NCBI GenBank assembly: GCA_014871385.1
Contig: CM026427.1
Location: 17,617,055-17,681,054 of the forward strand
DNA: 64,000 bases
Origin: Ceratodon purpureus
Taxonomy: Eukaryota; Streptophyta; Bryopsida; Pseudoditrichales; Ditrichaceae
Reading direction: 5' to 3'
In this document: piece after piece, positions 47,195 to 58,957 of the stretch
Layout of the letters: every line of letters starts with the position of its first letter
Position numbering within the stretch: the first letter of the stretch is position 1
Made by a program: the position numbers and the translations under genes
The notes under the pieces: generated by a model
What the model saw: only the letters and a program-made list of their open reading frames with translations
Told to the model about the DNA's origin: nothing
The model's database searches: none

Positions 47195-49915
47195 TTTTTA
47201 TCAAGAGTCTCTATTTGTATTTACTTACTTCATCTACAATGAACTCATTGAAGTTACATTACTTTTTCATAACATAAAGCAACTAGAAATTCAATGCATT
47301 TTGTTTTAATTTGTTTTGTTTTTTTCAAGGAAGTACCGGTATGTTCTATATAAATTTCTGATATATTTGTCTAAATTTGATAAGAAGTAACTCATATTTA
47401 AAATTTTAAAATTTTCTCAATTATATTGAAAATATGAATAGAATTTGTTCATTCTTTAACTGTTTGCATTCCATGTATTTGAGCTTTTACAAAAAAAATG
47501 AAAATCAAAATTAGCAATACATTATTAAAATAAACTGAATATCAATTTTTTAAGAAACAATTCTAATCCCATTCATTCTTTACTTATAATATAAATATAT
47601 TGAAATAAAAAGAAAACTTTGTTTTTAAAGAATGTTTAAAACTGCAAAACCATAAATTTGTGTTTATTTTAATATTCAAAAGTTTCAAAATCGCGTTCAA
47701 AAGACATTTTTATTGTGATTTACAGAAATTATCATTAGATAATGAAAAATATAATGGAATGGAAAAGTACAAAATTATGTCGACTATCTATCTTTATGAA
47801 TATAATTCTTCATTTTAATATATACATATATACATGCAAAAGGTTGAATTGACAGAAAGGTTGTATTGAGTGATCTTCTATTGTTTTCAATTTAGTATAT
47901 ACTTTTTTAAAGGGATAAAAAATATTTTAAAATAAATATGAAAATAGGTTACAGGATGTACAAACCATTGGTGCTATAGACGATTTAAATACATTTCATA
48001 AATTCAATTTAAATTATGAATTAATAAATTAATGTATCTTCTATGCTTCATTGTATTTTTTTCATTGACTAATGGAAACTAAAGATTATATTCATTTCGA
48101 GATGCATCAATTCTTATATCATTTTGATTATATATTCTAGCAAAACCGTATCATTAGAAAAATACTTTAAAAATAAATAAAAAATAAAAAAAATAAATAA
48201 AAAATCATGCAATCAAGAATTCTTTTTGAATCATTTTCTTCAAACAAATAAAAATCAAACAATTAACTCATCAAAATATAAATATCGTAAAAAAATACTG
48301 TAAAAAAAATTTAAATGTATGCTAAAATGATACATATCAAAAGTTTAAACATTTTAAAACTTCACACAATAGACCTTCTAGCTATGAAAAGAAGTTATGG
48401 ATTTAAACAAATTTCTAGAAGTCTTAATGTTTATTTCTATAAAAATAAAAATAAAACTCTAAGTTGTGCATGTGCTAATTACTAGCCACCTCAATAAGAA
48501 ATTCTCAATGAAACCTAATTTGAGTGTTTTTCAAAAATAAATTGTCATTTCACACTTTGAAAGTTTGTGAATATATTATTTTGAATTCTCAGAATCTTCT
48601 TTATATCTTTCAACACAATGCATATTCTTTATAATTGTGTATATTTCATACAATTAACATGTATAATGCATAAATGTTTATTGTTTTTCATATATGAAAT
48701 TTTCAAAGATTACGAAACCACTATAAATTTCCTATTTAATTTAATGAATTTTTTTGCAATCTTATATCAATAGGGTGAATGAAATATACGTATATAATGG
48801 ACTGATATTGAGAAGTATATGCATTGACTTTTCCAACAACAATGGTATGTAATTACTAATAACCGATAGGCCATCACACAATTTTAAAGAATGTATTGGA
48901 ATCTTAGGTTGGAAAAAAAGGTCCTCGATTTGAATCAATATAAATCATACATTCCTTAAGGAAATCTTCAATTTTTATTATTTAGTAGGATATAATGTAA
49001 TTACAATGTTTGCAGTCATAAAAGTTATATATGTTTAGTATTTGATATTATTCAAATAGTATAGAGCAACCTATTAAAAGGTCAAGTATAGTTTAAAAAG
49101 ACTTAAACATCATCAAAAGGAAGAACACAATATTCATTAAATTGGGACTTAATGGAGTTTAAATACTAGTTTCTTTGGGGCTCAAACTATTTTTAATATT
49201 TATAATTTATAGTTAATTTTTGAATTTATCCTTTATAGAATCTTAATTCTTTGATGGGTTGTTATAACTCGTTCCTACTATTGAGTAATTATTTTGATAA
49301 CTCTAATGTCTTATCAATCTTAGGCTTCTTTTCCTCACTTTTCAAGACTTCTCAAAGGACTTATTACCTTTATATTTGTATTTTTATTTATTTTTAATTT
49401 TTTATTTTTTAATCTTATTATATTTCATTCCATTTTCCTTTTCTACTTTAGTAGTAATTTATCCACATCCATTTCTAAAATAAAAATAAAAACTTGCTTT
49501 CTTGATTTTTATTTTTATTTTTTCCTTTTTGGAATCCTCATTTTTTGGATATATTGTATAGTTGATGATCTCTTATAATTATTAATTCTTTGATTAACAT
49601 CCATGCCCTATCAATTTCAGATTTTTTCTCTCTCTTTTTTTATGGCTTTCCACAGACTGATTTTTTATATATTGATTGGAATGTAAATTACGTTTAAGCT
49701 TTATTGCAGTTAATAAGATAATTATTAAATAAGAGTTGAGTGAGTAACGGTGATCTCCTCTTTTCACAAAGAAAAGGAGAAATTAGTGGCTTAGTGATAG
49801 TGAGAGTAAATGAGATGGTAGCCATTTAATGGCCTTGGACTAAATTTGAGGAAAAACACAAATGAAAAGCTGGCAAGTAAGTAGGTTTGGAGATGTGGAA
49901 GGTAATTGTAAGTGT
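47195..49915. other. AT-rich intergenic DNA
   Basis: Long, very AT-rich stretch with many short A/T runs. No coding frame, RNA gene or clear transposon end was found. The first 200 bp should include the DUF538 promoter. Confidence 0.5.
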
Positions 49916-50341
49916 TGTTGGAGTTTACGTAGCACGTAATTAAGGCATTGGTAATAGAGTTTGCAATGAGGTAGAATTAGAAGGGCGGAAGTAAAAGGGG
50001 AGAAAAGGGACAGAGGTGATTTACCACATTGCCCATGTGGCATGAGAAGGTGAAGAGATAAAGACCAGCCCACTTGCATTGGCTAAGCGGAGTCAATGAT
50101 AAGGTTGGAAGGACAAGTAGGTGGTGGTTAAAGTCTTAGGGGCGGCCATGAGTGCCACGTGTCCTAAAAGGACTTGCAAGTGGCTTGGAATGTTCCTTCA
50201 GAGTCACTTAGAGATGTGCAACCAAGTCCTTTAAGTAAGGGCTTCAAACGAAGCTCATATCTCACTCCATTTATTGTTTGTACTACTTTCTTTGCTACAC
50301 TTGTTAGAGCAACCATCTCTCTTCTTCTTTTAACTTCAATA
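49916..50341 (+). repeat. copia 5' LTR (copy A)
   Basis: 426 bp, starting TGTTGGAGTT and ending TTAACTTCAATA. The ends were set from copy C, where the same borders are flanked by a perfect 5-bp duplication. It is followed by GGTTATGGGCCC, a possible diverged primer-binding site. Confidence 0.8.
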
Positions 50342-50431
50342 GGTTATGGGCCCACTCATGTGAGTTGCAAGTGAGAGTTCCTTGGTTTCTAAGTAGTTTG
50401 GAGGAGGTCTTGTGAGGCATTGTGTGTGTGA

Positions 50432-50670
50432 GGTGCACAAGGGCTGATTTCGAGCATTGGAGTTGCACAAGAGCTTGTTTGGAGCTTTGGAGGAGCACAA
50501 GGGCTCATTTGGAGCATTAGAGGTGCACATGGGCTGATTTGAAGCATTGGAGCTGCACAAGGGCTGACTTGGAGCTTTGGAAGAGCACAAGGGCCATTTG
50601 GAGCCTTGGAGGTGCAAAGGAGCTCATTTGGAGCCTTTGAGGTGCACAAGGGTTGTTTTGGAGATTTGGG
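50432..50670 (+). repeat. 30-bp tandem repeat in copia leader
   Basis: About eight imperfect units of the type GGTGCACAAGGGCTSATTTG plus GAGCNTTGGA lie in the untranslated leader. The truncated copy at 1084-1193 carries a few of the same units in inverse orientation. Confidence 0.85.
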
Positions 50671-50943
50671 GAGGCACATAGAGTTGCAAGAGTGGTGGAG
50701 GTGCTCATTCAAAGCTTTTGGACCTTGTAAGTGTTCAAAGATTGTGGATGTGCTTGCTTGCTCTCTAAAGGTGCTGACTTGAGTGATTGATGTGCATAAG
50801 ATGCACATTGGAGTCTAGGTGATGCTCTTTAAAGTCATTCAAGGCCATCTTTGCATGTAGGACCAAAGAAAGGGGAGGTATACTTGAGTGAGGTGCAAAG
50901 GTTTGCATTTGAGTTCATTGTGAGAGGACTTGAGTGCTTGAAG

Positions 50944-51371
50944 TATTGAAGTTAAAAGAAGAAGAGAGATGGTTGCTCTAACAAGTGTAGCACACAAAGT
51001 AGTACATACAATGAATGGAGTGAGATATCAGCTTCTTTCGAAGCTCTTTACTTAAAGTACTTAGGTCCACATCTCTAAGAGACTCTTAAAGGACATTCCA
51101 AGCCACTTGCAAGTCCCTCTAGGACACGTGGCACTCCTGGCGGGCCCTAAGACTTAGCCACTACCCACTTGTCCTTCCAACCTTATCATTGACTTGGCTT
51201 AGTCAATGCAAGTGGGCTGGTCCTTATCTCTTCACCTACTCATGCCACATGTGCACCATGTGGTAAATCACCTCTCTCCTTTTTCTCCCCTTTTATTTCC
51301 CCCCTTCTAATTCTACCTCATTGCAAACTCTATTTACAATGCCTTAAATACGAGCTACCTAAACTCCAACA
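50944..51371 (-). mobile_element. nested solo LTR (copy C) with perfect 5-bp duplication
   Basis: A 428-bp LTR of the same family inserted in reverse into the leader of the copia element. TGAAG at 50939-50943 is repeated at 51372-51376. It has no internal region and so is a recombination remnant. This copy defines the LTR ends as TGTTGG ... CAATA. Confidence 0.9.
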
Positions 51372-51633
51372 TGAAGTGAACCATTGCATATTTGAGCTAG
51401 AAGGGACTCAATTTCATTGATTGGAGTGTGCACTCACACACTAGGGCCTTATAAGGGCTGATTTGCTAATGGGACGTGCTTACATGAGTATGAGAGCGTT
51501 GTAGGGGCTGATGTGAGTGTGAGAGGTGTGCAATAACACCTTGGAGTCTAGAAGGGGCGCAAAGTGAGTGTAGAGGTGCCATAGGGCACATTGAGAGTTT
51601 GGAAGGGCTGATCTTGGCATATTGAGTGTCACC

Positions 51634-54600
51634 ATGGCTACATTTGAGAATGAGAGTGCTTAGACCATTGACAAGTTCAAGGGGGAGAACTTTAGCCCTT
51701 GGAAGTTCAAGATGGAGATGGTGTTGGAGTCCATGGACCTTTGGGAGATTGTAGTAGGCAAGGAGAAGCCTCCACCAAGTGAAGACGACGATGAGGAGGG
51801 CATCAAGATGGATCCAAAGGCTATCAAGGATTACAATCGCCGTGTGAAGAAGGCCATGTCCATGATAGGGCTCAATTTGGTGGATAACCAACCTGCCCAC
51901 ATTCGGAATTGCAAATGGCCAACGGAAGTATGGAAGACATTGTGCAACATCCATGAGACAAAGAGCTTGTCCAACATACTCTCTATTCGTCGCAAGTTCT
52001 TTACCATCAAGATGCAAGAAGGTGATGACATGCTTACCCACATCAACCATGTGAGAGACCTCGCGAATCAACTCAATTGTTTGGATGTGACCGTCAAAGA
52101 TGACGATGTTGTCATGACCTTGCTTGAGAGCTGCCCCATTCCTTTGAGAACTTGATCACGGCTTTGAAGACCTTGCGGTTTGAAGACCTTACCATGGAGT
52201 TTGTGACGGCAAGGGTGATGCATGAAGTGTCCAAGCGCAAGGAGAAGGAGGTCCATGGAGATGGTGCGGCCTTGGTATCAAGGCAAAACAAGGGGAGTAG
52301 ATCATTCTAACGCGGAGAGCCTAAGGTGTGTTACAATTGTGGCAAGTCAGGCCACATTGCAAGACATTGCTACAAGGCGAAGAAGTGGGAGCGAGACAAT
52401 GCAAACCAAGCCAAAGACAAGGAGGGTGCCAACCATGCAGAGGATGAAGATGACTACGCCTTTGCAACACAAGATGGACCCTATTCCAAGTCGATTTGCA
52501 AGTGGATCATGGATTCGGGTGCTACAAAGCACATGACACCTTATAGGGCGACATTTGACACTTACAAGGTAAGTCCACCACGCAATGTGCATTTGGGTGA
52601 TGATAGTGTTGTGCAAGCCATTGGAGTGGGGGTCTTTGATGTTGAGGTGCTTGAAAGGGGGCGTTTGAAGAAGGTGACAATGAAGGATGTCCTTCATGTG
52701 CCCAAGTTGCAAGCAAACTTGCTCTCGGTGAGCAAGCTTGAGTCTAGTGGATTCAAGGTGCTATTCAATGTGGAGGGGTGCACATTGAAGGCTCTGAATG
52801 GCAATGTCCTTGCAAAGGCACCTCGTGAAGGCAACTTGTATCAAGTGACCTTCATCAAGGTCTTTGAAGCGGATTCGGCAAAGGTGGCGCAATCATCATC
52901 AAAGAGTGGCGCAATGGAGCTTTGGCATCGGCGACTTGGTCATTTGAATGCAAGGAGTGTGCGCTTTCTTCAAAGCATGGTAAGCGGCATGAACCTTGGC
53001 AAAGATGACTTGTCTATGTCGTTTTGTGAAGGGTGTGTTCAAGGCAAGCAACATAGGGCACCATTTCCAAAGGATGGAGGGACACGTGCGTCAAAGCCTT
53101 TGGAGATTGTGCATTCGAATGTTTGCGGTTCTATGAGGACCACATCAATGGGTGGTGCAAGGTACTTTGTCACCTTCATTGCGGAGTTTTCGAGGCGAGT
53201 GTGGTTGTACACCTTGAAGACCAAGGAAGAGTGCCTTGAGAAGTTCAAGGAGTTCAAGGAACTTGCGGAGACGCAATCGGACGACAAGATCAAGGTTTTC
53301 CGATCGGACAATGGAGGGGAGTTCATCTCCAAGGCCTTCCAACGCTACTTGAAGAAGCATGGCATCCAACGACAACCATCAACACCATACACACCACAAC
53401 AAATTGGAGTTGCGGAGCGAGTCAATCGCACCATTGTGGAGATGGCAAGGAGCATGCTTCATGCTCAACGGCTCAAGCTTTCATTTTGGGCGGAAGCGGT
53501 GGCCAATGCGGTGTATATTCGCAATCGGTGCCCCCACTCTTGCTCTTGTTAGCATCACTCCACAAGAGGCTTGGTTGCCGCAAGCCATGCATTGCACACA
53601 TGCGTGTGTTTGATGCATTGCTAATGCCAAGGTGGTTGATGCAAAGAGAGGTAAGCTCGATGCAAAGGGTACCAAGTGTTTGTTTCTTGGCTATTGTGAG
53701 GGAACCAAGGCCTATCGTCTCATGTGCATTGAGACTAGGAAGATCATCAAGAGCCGTGATGTTGTGTTTGATGAGGAGAGCACTAGTATTGGTGATGGTT
53801 TGGAGATGAGTCCAAGTGGGAGTAGTGAGGCACCTTCGTAGGTGTTGGTGGACGAATCTTCCAAACCAACTTCTTCTAGTGACCATCAGGATGCCAGGAA
53901 GGAGGAGGAGGAGGATGAAGAAGAAGCGGAGGAGGAGACAAGGGAGGCGCATTCACCAACATCATCATGAAGAGAAGGTGAAGGAGAGGGAGGCAGTCGC
54001 TATCCAAGACGAGAAGGGCGTCCACTTGGAGAGTGGTGGAAGAACCACATCTTGCCGCAACAAGAAGTGGAACGGGCCAATGTGGCCAACCTTGAAGATC
54101 CATTGAGTTTATGTGAGGCTTTGCAATCGGAGGATGCAAGCAAAGAGGAGGCGGCCATGCAAGAAGAGTATGACTCCCTCATTGCTAATGGTACGTGGGA
54201 GTTGGCTTCCCTTCCAAAGGGCCACAAGAGTGTTGGATGCATGTGGCTGTTTCGCACCAAGAAGGATGCTACGGGACAAGTTCTGCGCCACAAGGCAAGA
54301 TTGGTGGCCAAAGGCTTCTTACAAGTTGCGGGAGTGGACTTCCATGAAACCTTTGCTCCCGTGGCCAAGTTCAACACCATTCGGTGCATCCTTGCACTTG
54401 GAGCCGAATTGGACTTGAAGATCCATCAAATGGATGTCAAGACGCCTTTCTTGAATGGAGATTTGGAGGGAGACATCTAAATGAGCCAGCCCAAGGGTTT
54501 GAAGAGAAGGGCATGGAGCATCTTGTGTGCAAGCACTAGAAGTCCTTGTACGGGCTCAAGCATCACGAAGGGCATGGCACCAACGCATTGACTCCTTCTT

Positions 54601-55542
54601 CATTAACGAGGGCTTCACAAGGTGTGAAGCGGATCATTCCTTGTACATCATGCAAACGGGTGAGTTCTTGTTGATGGTGCTTGTATATGTGGATGATTTG
54701 ATCATCTTGGCTAGCCATCATGCCAACTTAGGGTGGCTCAAGGCCAAAGTCAAGGAGGAGTTCCAAATGAGTGATCTCGGTGAGTTGAAGTATTGCCTTG
54801 GAATGGCATTCGAGAGGAACCGCAAGGCTCGCACCATCACCATGTGCCAAAGGAAGTACATCAAGGAGGTGCTCAAGCGATTCAACATGGAGGATTGCAA
54901 GCCCATTGGTACTCCACTTGATGTGAATGTGAAGTTAATGAAGCTCTTGGTGGAGGAGTTTGAGGCCATTGAAGGTGAGATGGAGGGAATTCCATACAAG
55001 GCGGGTGTTGGCTCACTGATGTTTTCCATGGTGGCCACACAGCCCGATCTTGCATTTGCGGTGAGCATGGTGAGCCAATTCATGTCTAGGGCTGGTCCAT
55101 CGTATTGGAGTGTGGTCAAGCGCATCATGCACTAGTAGCAAAGTATCGTGGAGTTTAAGAACCGGGTATGTGTTCTCCAAGACGCAACCAACAATTGCCT
55201 TGTCCACAACGGAAGCGGAGTATATGGCCACTAGCCAAAGCACCAAGGAATCCATTTGGCTTTGCAAGCTTTTAGGTGATGTTGGGTGTGTCCAAGTTGA
55301 TGCAACGACCATCATGTGTCACAACTAAGGGTTCATTGCATTAGCAAAGATCCACTCACACCATTCATGTACGAAGCACATTAATGTTCAACATCACTTC
55401 ATTCGTGAGAAGTTCGAGAGCGGCGAGATAAGCTCGAGGTATTGCCCAAGGGAGGACCTGGTGGCGGATGTTTTGACTAAAGCACTTGCGACGGAGAGGC
55501 ATCATCCATTAGCAAAGGCCATGGGATTGCGAGAAGGTAATT
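51634..55542 (+). pseudogene. copia gag-pol, broken in many places
   Basis: Gag starts at ATG 51634, is stopped by TAG at 51661-51663, and shifts frame near 52125-52140. A zinc knuckle (CYNCGKSGHIARHC, 52326) and protease (WIMDSGATKHMT) follow, then GAG-pre-integrase (LWHRRLGHLNARSVRFLQ) and integrase. The integrase has HSNVCGS and FIAEFSRR where family members have Asp (HSDVCG, FIDDFSR), so two catalytic-core acids appear lost. Frame breaks follow at about 53540 and TAG at 53839. Reverse transcriptase shows FAPVAKFNTIRCILALGAEL, a stop near 54480 (EGDI-stop) and the YVDD box (LVYVDDLIILA). RNase H has STTEAEYMATSQSTKE and a TAA where Gln is expected (CHN-stop-GFIALAK), ending with KALATERHHPLAKAMGLREG. 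It cannot encode a working polyprotein. Confidence 0.9.
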
Positions 55543-55575
55543 AGTCGCAAATTGAGTTTGTACATGTGGTGCTTA

Positions 55576-55895
55576 TGGTGCACATGTGGCATGAGTAGGT
55601 GAAGAGATAAGGACCAGCCCACTTGCATTGGCTAAGCGGAGTCAATGATAAGGTTGGAAGGACAAGTCGGTGGTGGCTAAGTCATAAGGGCGGCCATGAG
55701 TGCCACGTGTTCTAAAGGGACTTGCAATTAAAGGGGCTTGGATTGTCTCTTGAGAGTCAGTTAGAGATGTGCAATTAAGTACTATAAGTAAAGGGCTTCA
55801 AAAGAAGCTTATATCTGTCTCCATTAATTGTTTGTACTACTTTGTGTGCTACACTTGTTAGAGCAAGTATCTCTCTTCTTCTTTTAACCTCAATA
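55576..55895 (+). repeat. copia 3' LTR, 5'-truncated (copy B)
   Basis: Begins within the LTR at ATGGTGCACATGTGGCATGA and ends CCTCAATA at 55895. About 110-120 bp from the start of the LTR are missing, with only about 30 bp between the RNase H stop and the remaining LTR. Confidence 0.75.
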
Positions 55896-58550
55896 AATGA
55901 AGACTTTGAGAGGACCTTGCTTTATGATAGGACCTCAAGGTTTTCTGAAATTAAATTTGTATGGTTTGGAATAGAAAACATTGCATGCAAGCATAGATGC
56001 ATGTAATAGAGCAATTCCATGCTTGTGATACCAACTAGCATTGGAATGATTAAAGTGTCATTGTTGATTGTAAGGAGAATGTACCTTTAGTTATTGCAAT
56101 TCTTCACAGAGTGAAATGGTATTAGCCTGAATTAGAATATCTAGATGTTTGAGAACAAAGAAAAGAGTGAAGAGTGCTAGAGGGACTCTGAAAGGTGGCA
56201 GGGCGATTACCAAAAGGGGGAATTGCTAAGGAGACTAAGTGAAGAGGGGGTGGTCTTGGGACTTTTATCAAAGAAGGAGTTAAAAGATTAGCCTTGGAGA
56301 AGGGGGAGAACCGCAAAGAAGAGGGGGGCCTTAGTTAGGGCTATTAGGTGGTCCTAGTGAGAGTTAGTTTATAAAGCGCATCTTAAGTCTGTTCTCTGAC
56401 TTCCAAGCCAAGGGGGTATTGGTGTCATGTTAGCTTTTAAGAAAGAAAAGTCGACACAATGTGGCCAAAGGGAGAGTGAGAGAGAGAGAGTACACGATGC
56501 TAGATAAGCAAACTAGAGAGTGCAATGACAAAAGGGGGCCGTGGCTTCTATTTTAGTCCGAGGGGTTTTTGGAGCACTATGTCCTTAGCAGATCCAATAT
56601 TAGGTTCCCTAAACTAGAACTCAAGTCGCACAATGAGGTGAAGTTCTCTTCTATCTACCCCTTTAATACTAATCTAATCCTATTAAGAAGCTATTACTCC
56701 TAGTTGTAATCGTTCTTCTACTTGTTGCTTCTAGCAGCAGTGATTTAGCCAAATAACAACTGGTTTGTTTCAATACAATCTTTAAAACTCCTTGACAACT
56801 CAATTGTATTTCTTGTATTTTTCAACTTCCCTCATTTCCTGAAATCTTGCAAGAAGAAGCAGAAATCTCATGTGAGAACTAGGTTGATCTACAAGTTATA
56901 CCAAGTTTAGAACATTGCTCCACAACTACTAGCTTACTTTAAAGGTCTCCTTTCAAAGTCCGCATTGAATGCAACCAAAACTAAATAAGCTTGGCTCAAG
57001 TGGACTTGGTAAATTTTAACAATGGAGGCACTAAATCCAATTCTCTACCATGTCAATTTCTCTACATTATTATTCATTGTTCTTACATTGTCTTTTTCTA
57101 TAATGCACATTGGCCTTGTAATTTCTAATATTTGATTGCAAGATATGTATTTAGTAAGATTTTAGAGAGGCCACAACTACGACTTATAGATAGTTCTATT
57201 AATGAGATTATTTATTCCAGTGGCGGACATGAAAGTCAACTGATGAATGAATATGTTTTGTTGTCAAGAAGGTGGACGACAAATTGGGGAGCAATTTGAA
57301 GAAGTGAATGCCAGTAGCATATACTAAGCATACATCCTGATTTGAGGAACATGTGAAATTAAATTGTAAGAAGCATAACCACTAGCTAGAGATGTAGTAG
57401 AAGAAACGCTAGATGTTGGCTACCTTGGATATGGCTGCAAAGATGAAGGTCAAGAAGTTGGACATGTAGAATTCTCTGGCAACAATTCAAGAGTTGCATA
57501 GGTTTTCAAAGCGTAACTTTGCGAACATCACCTTCTCTTCTTTGCTTCATTGGACAACATGGCGGGCACATGTAGATCGATTGAATCTATTAATTTTACT
57601 ACAAATGGGGTAAGAAGGGAAGCGCGGGGAAGCTAAAATCAAGGCATTTTTATGTGGGCTGGCTTCCATTGCCGTTGATGGAAGTGGTGCTAGGGAGTAG
57701 GGGACTCTAAGTAGTGTGGACGAAGGATGGTCTATGTTGGAAGGGGACGACAAAGTAGGCCGGGTTAAGAAAATTTAATGTCCTCCTCTTTCCCCTGTAG
57801 TGGTGCTTGGAAGCAGGGAGGGGACTCTATGGAGAGAACATGATTGTAAGAGGAGTGGGACATTGCAATGATTGTTAAGAATGAATGTCTTCTCTATCTT
57901 TTCTTTGTTTAATTCGTTTTGTTGAATTGTTTCTTATTCTATTTGGAATTTGAGGCACAAAAGCTCTTCTCTACAGTTCTCTCCAATCTTGGCATCTCCA
58001 TCAAATATAGTTGTTATGATGAGGACCCTATTGAGTCTATTTTTGACTATGTGGAGGTAGTGAGTTGCGGCCTTTGGAATATAGCTTCCTTTAGGGAGTT
58101 CAAGGACGCGTATCAAGCTTACAAAAATAAGACCTCGGATAAGCAACCCATCTTCTTTTAATGCAATATATGTATGTCAAGTAGTGCAATATATGTATGT
58201 CAAATACAATCTTTTGCCTAAAAAAAGGGACGAAATCATTGTTTAAAGGGGGCATGCGGTAATAAATTGCCGCCAACAACGACGTTAAGAAATGGCCGCG
58301 AATAACGGTTAACGAATAACGGCCAGGGCGGCGGATGGGTATATAAAGGGGAACCATAAATTCACGCCAATGGCAGAATCTTCCAAGACTAAAAATCCTT
58401 TAAGGATTGCAAAGCCTTAAGGAACTAAGCACAAGTCTAGTGAGATCCTTGAGGAGCTCCTTTGAGGAAGACCTTCTTGCCACTGATGCGGTTAGTAGTG
58501 AGCAGGGAGCTACAGCCTCTACCTTCAACCCAAAACACCTCCAAAGAGCT
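55896..58550. other. no recognisable gene
   Basis: Mixed-composition DNA without conserved coding motifs. A frame at 57919-58161 (FEAQKLFSTVLSNLGISIKY) is open for 80 codons but is not recognised. A 22-bp direct repeat (TGCAATATATGTATGTCAA) stands at 58161-58205. Confidence 0.4.
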
Positions 58551-58957
58551 TGTTGGAGTTAGGTTGCTCGTAGTTAAGGCATTGTACATAGAGTTTGCAA
58601 TGAGGTAGAATTAGATGGGGGGAAGTAAAAGGGGAGGAAAGGGAGAGAGGTGATTTACGACATGGTGCACATGTGGCATGAGAAGGTGAAGAGATAAGGA
58701 CCAGCCCACTTGCATTGGCTAAGCAGAGTCAATGATAAGGTTGGAAGGACAAGTGGGTGGTGGCTAAGTCTTAGGGGCGGCTATGAGTGCCACGTGTCCT
58801 AAAGGGACGTGCAAGTGGCTTGGAATGTCCCTTTAGAGTCACTTAGAGATGTGCAACCAAGTATTATAAATGAGGGCTCACTCCATTCATTGTGTATTCT
58901 TTTTTGAGTGTTACACTCGTTAGAGCAACCATCTCTCTTCTTCTTTTAATCTCAATA
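58551..58957 (+). mobile_element. solo copia LTR (copy D)
   Basis: A 407-bp LTR of the same family, TGTTGGAGTT to CTCAATA. The flanks are GAGCT (58546-58550) and GAGCC (58958-58962), a 5-bp duplication with one change. No internal region is attached. Confidence 0.85.

Larger units (their letters stand above)
49916..55895 (+). mobile_element. decayed Ty1/copia retrotransposon
   Basis: Order: 5' LTR (49916-50341), long leader with a 30-bp repeat and a nested solo LTR, gag, protease, integrase, reverse transcriptase, RNase H, and a 3' LTR lacking its first 110-120 bp. This is copia order, with integrase before reverse transcriptase. No matching target duplication was found at the outer edges (AGTGT on the left, AATGA on the right), so the ends may have been rearranged. 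Confidence 0.9.
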
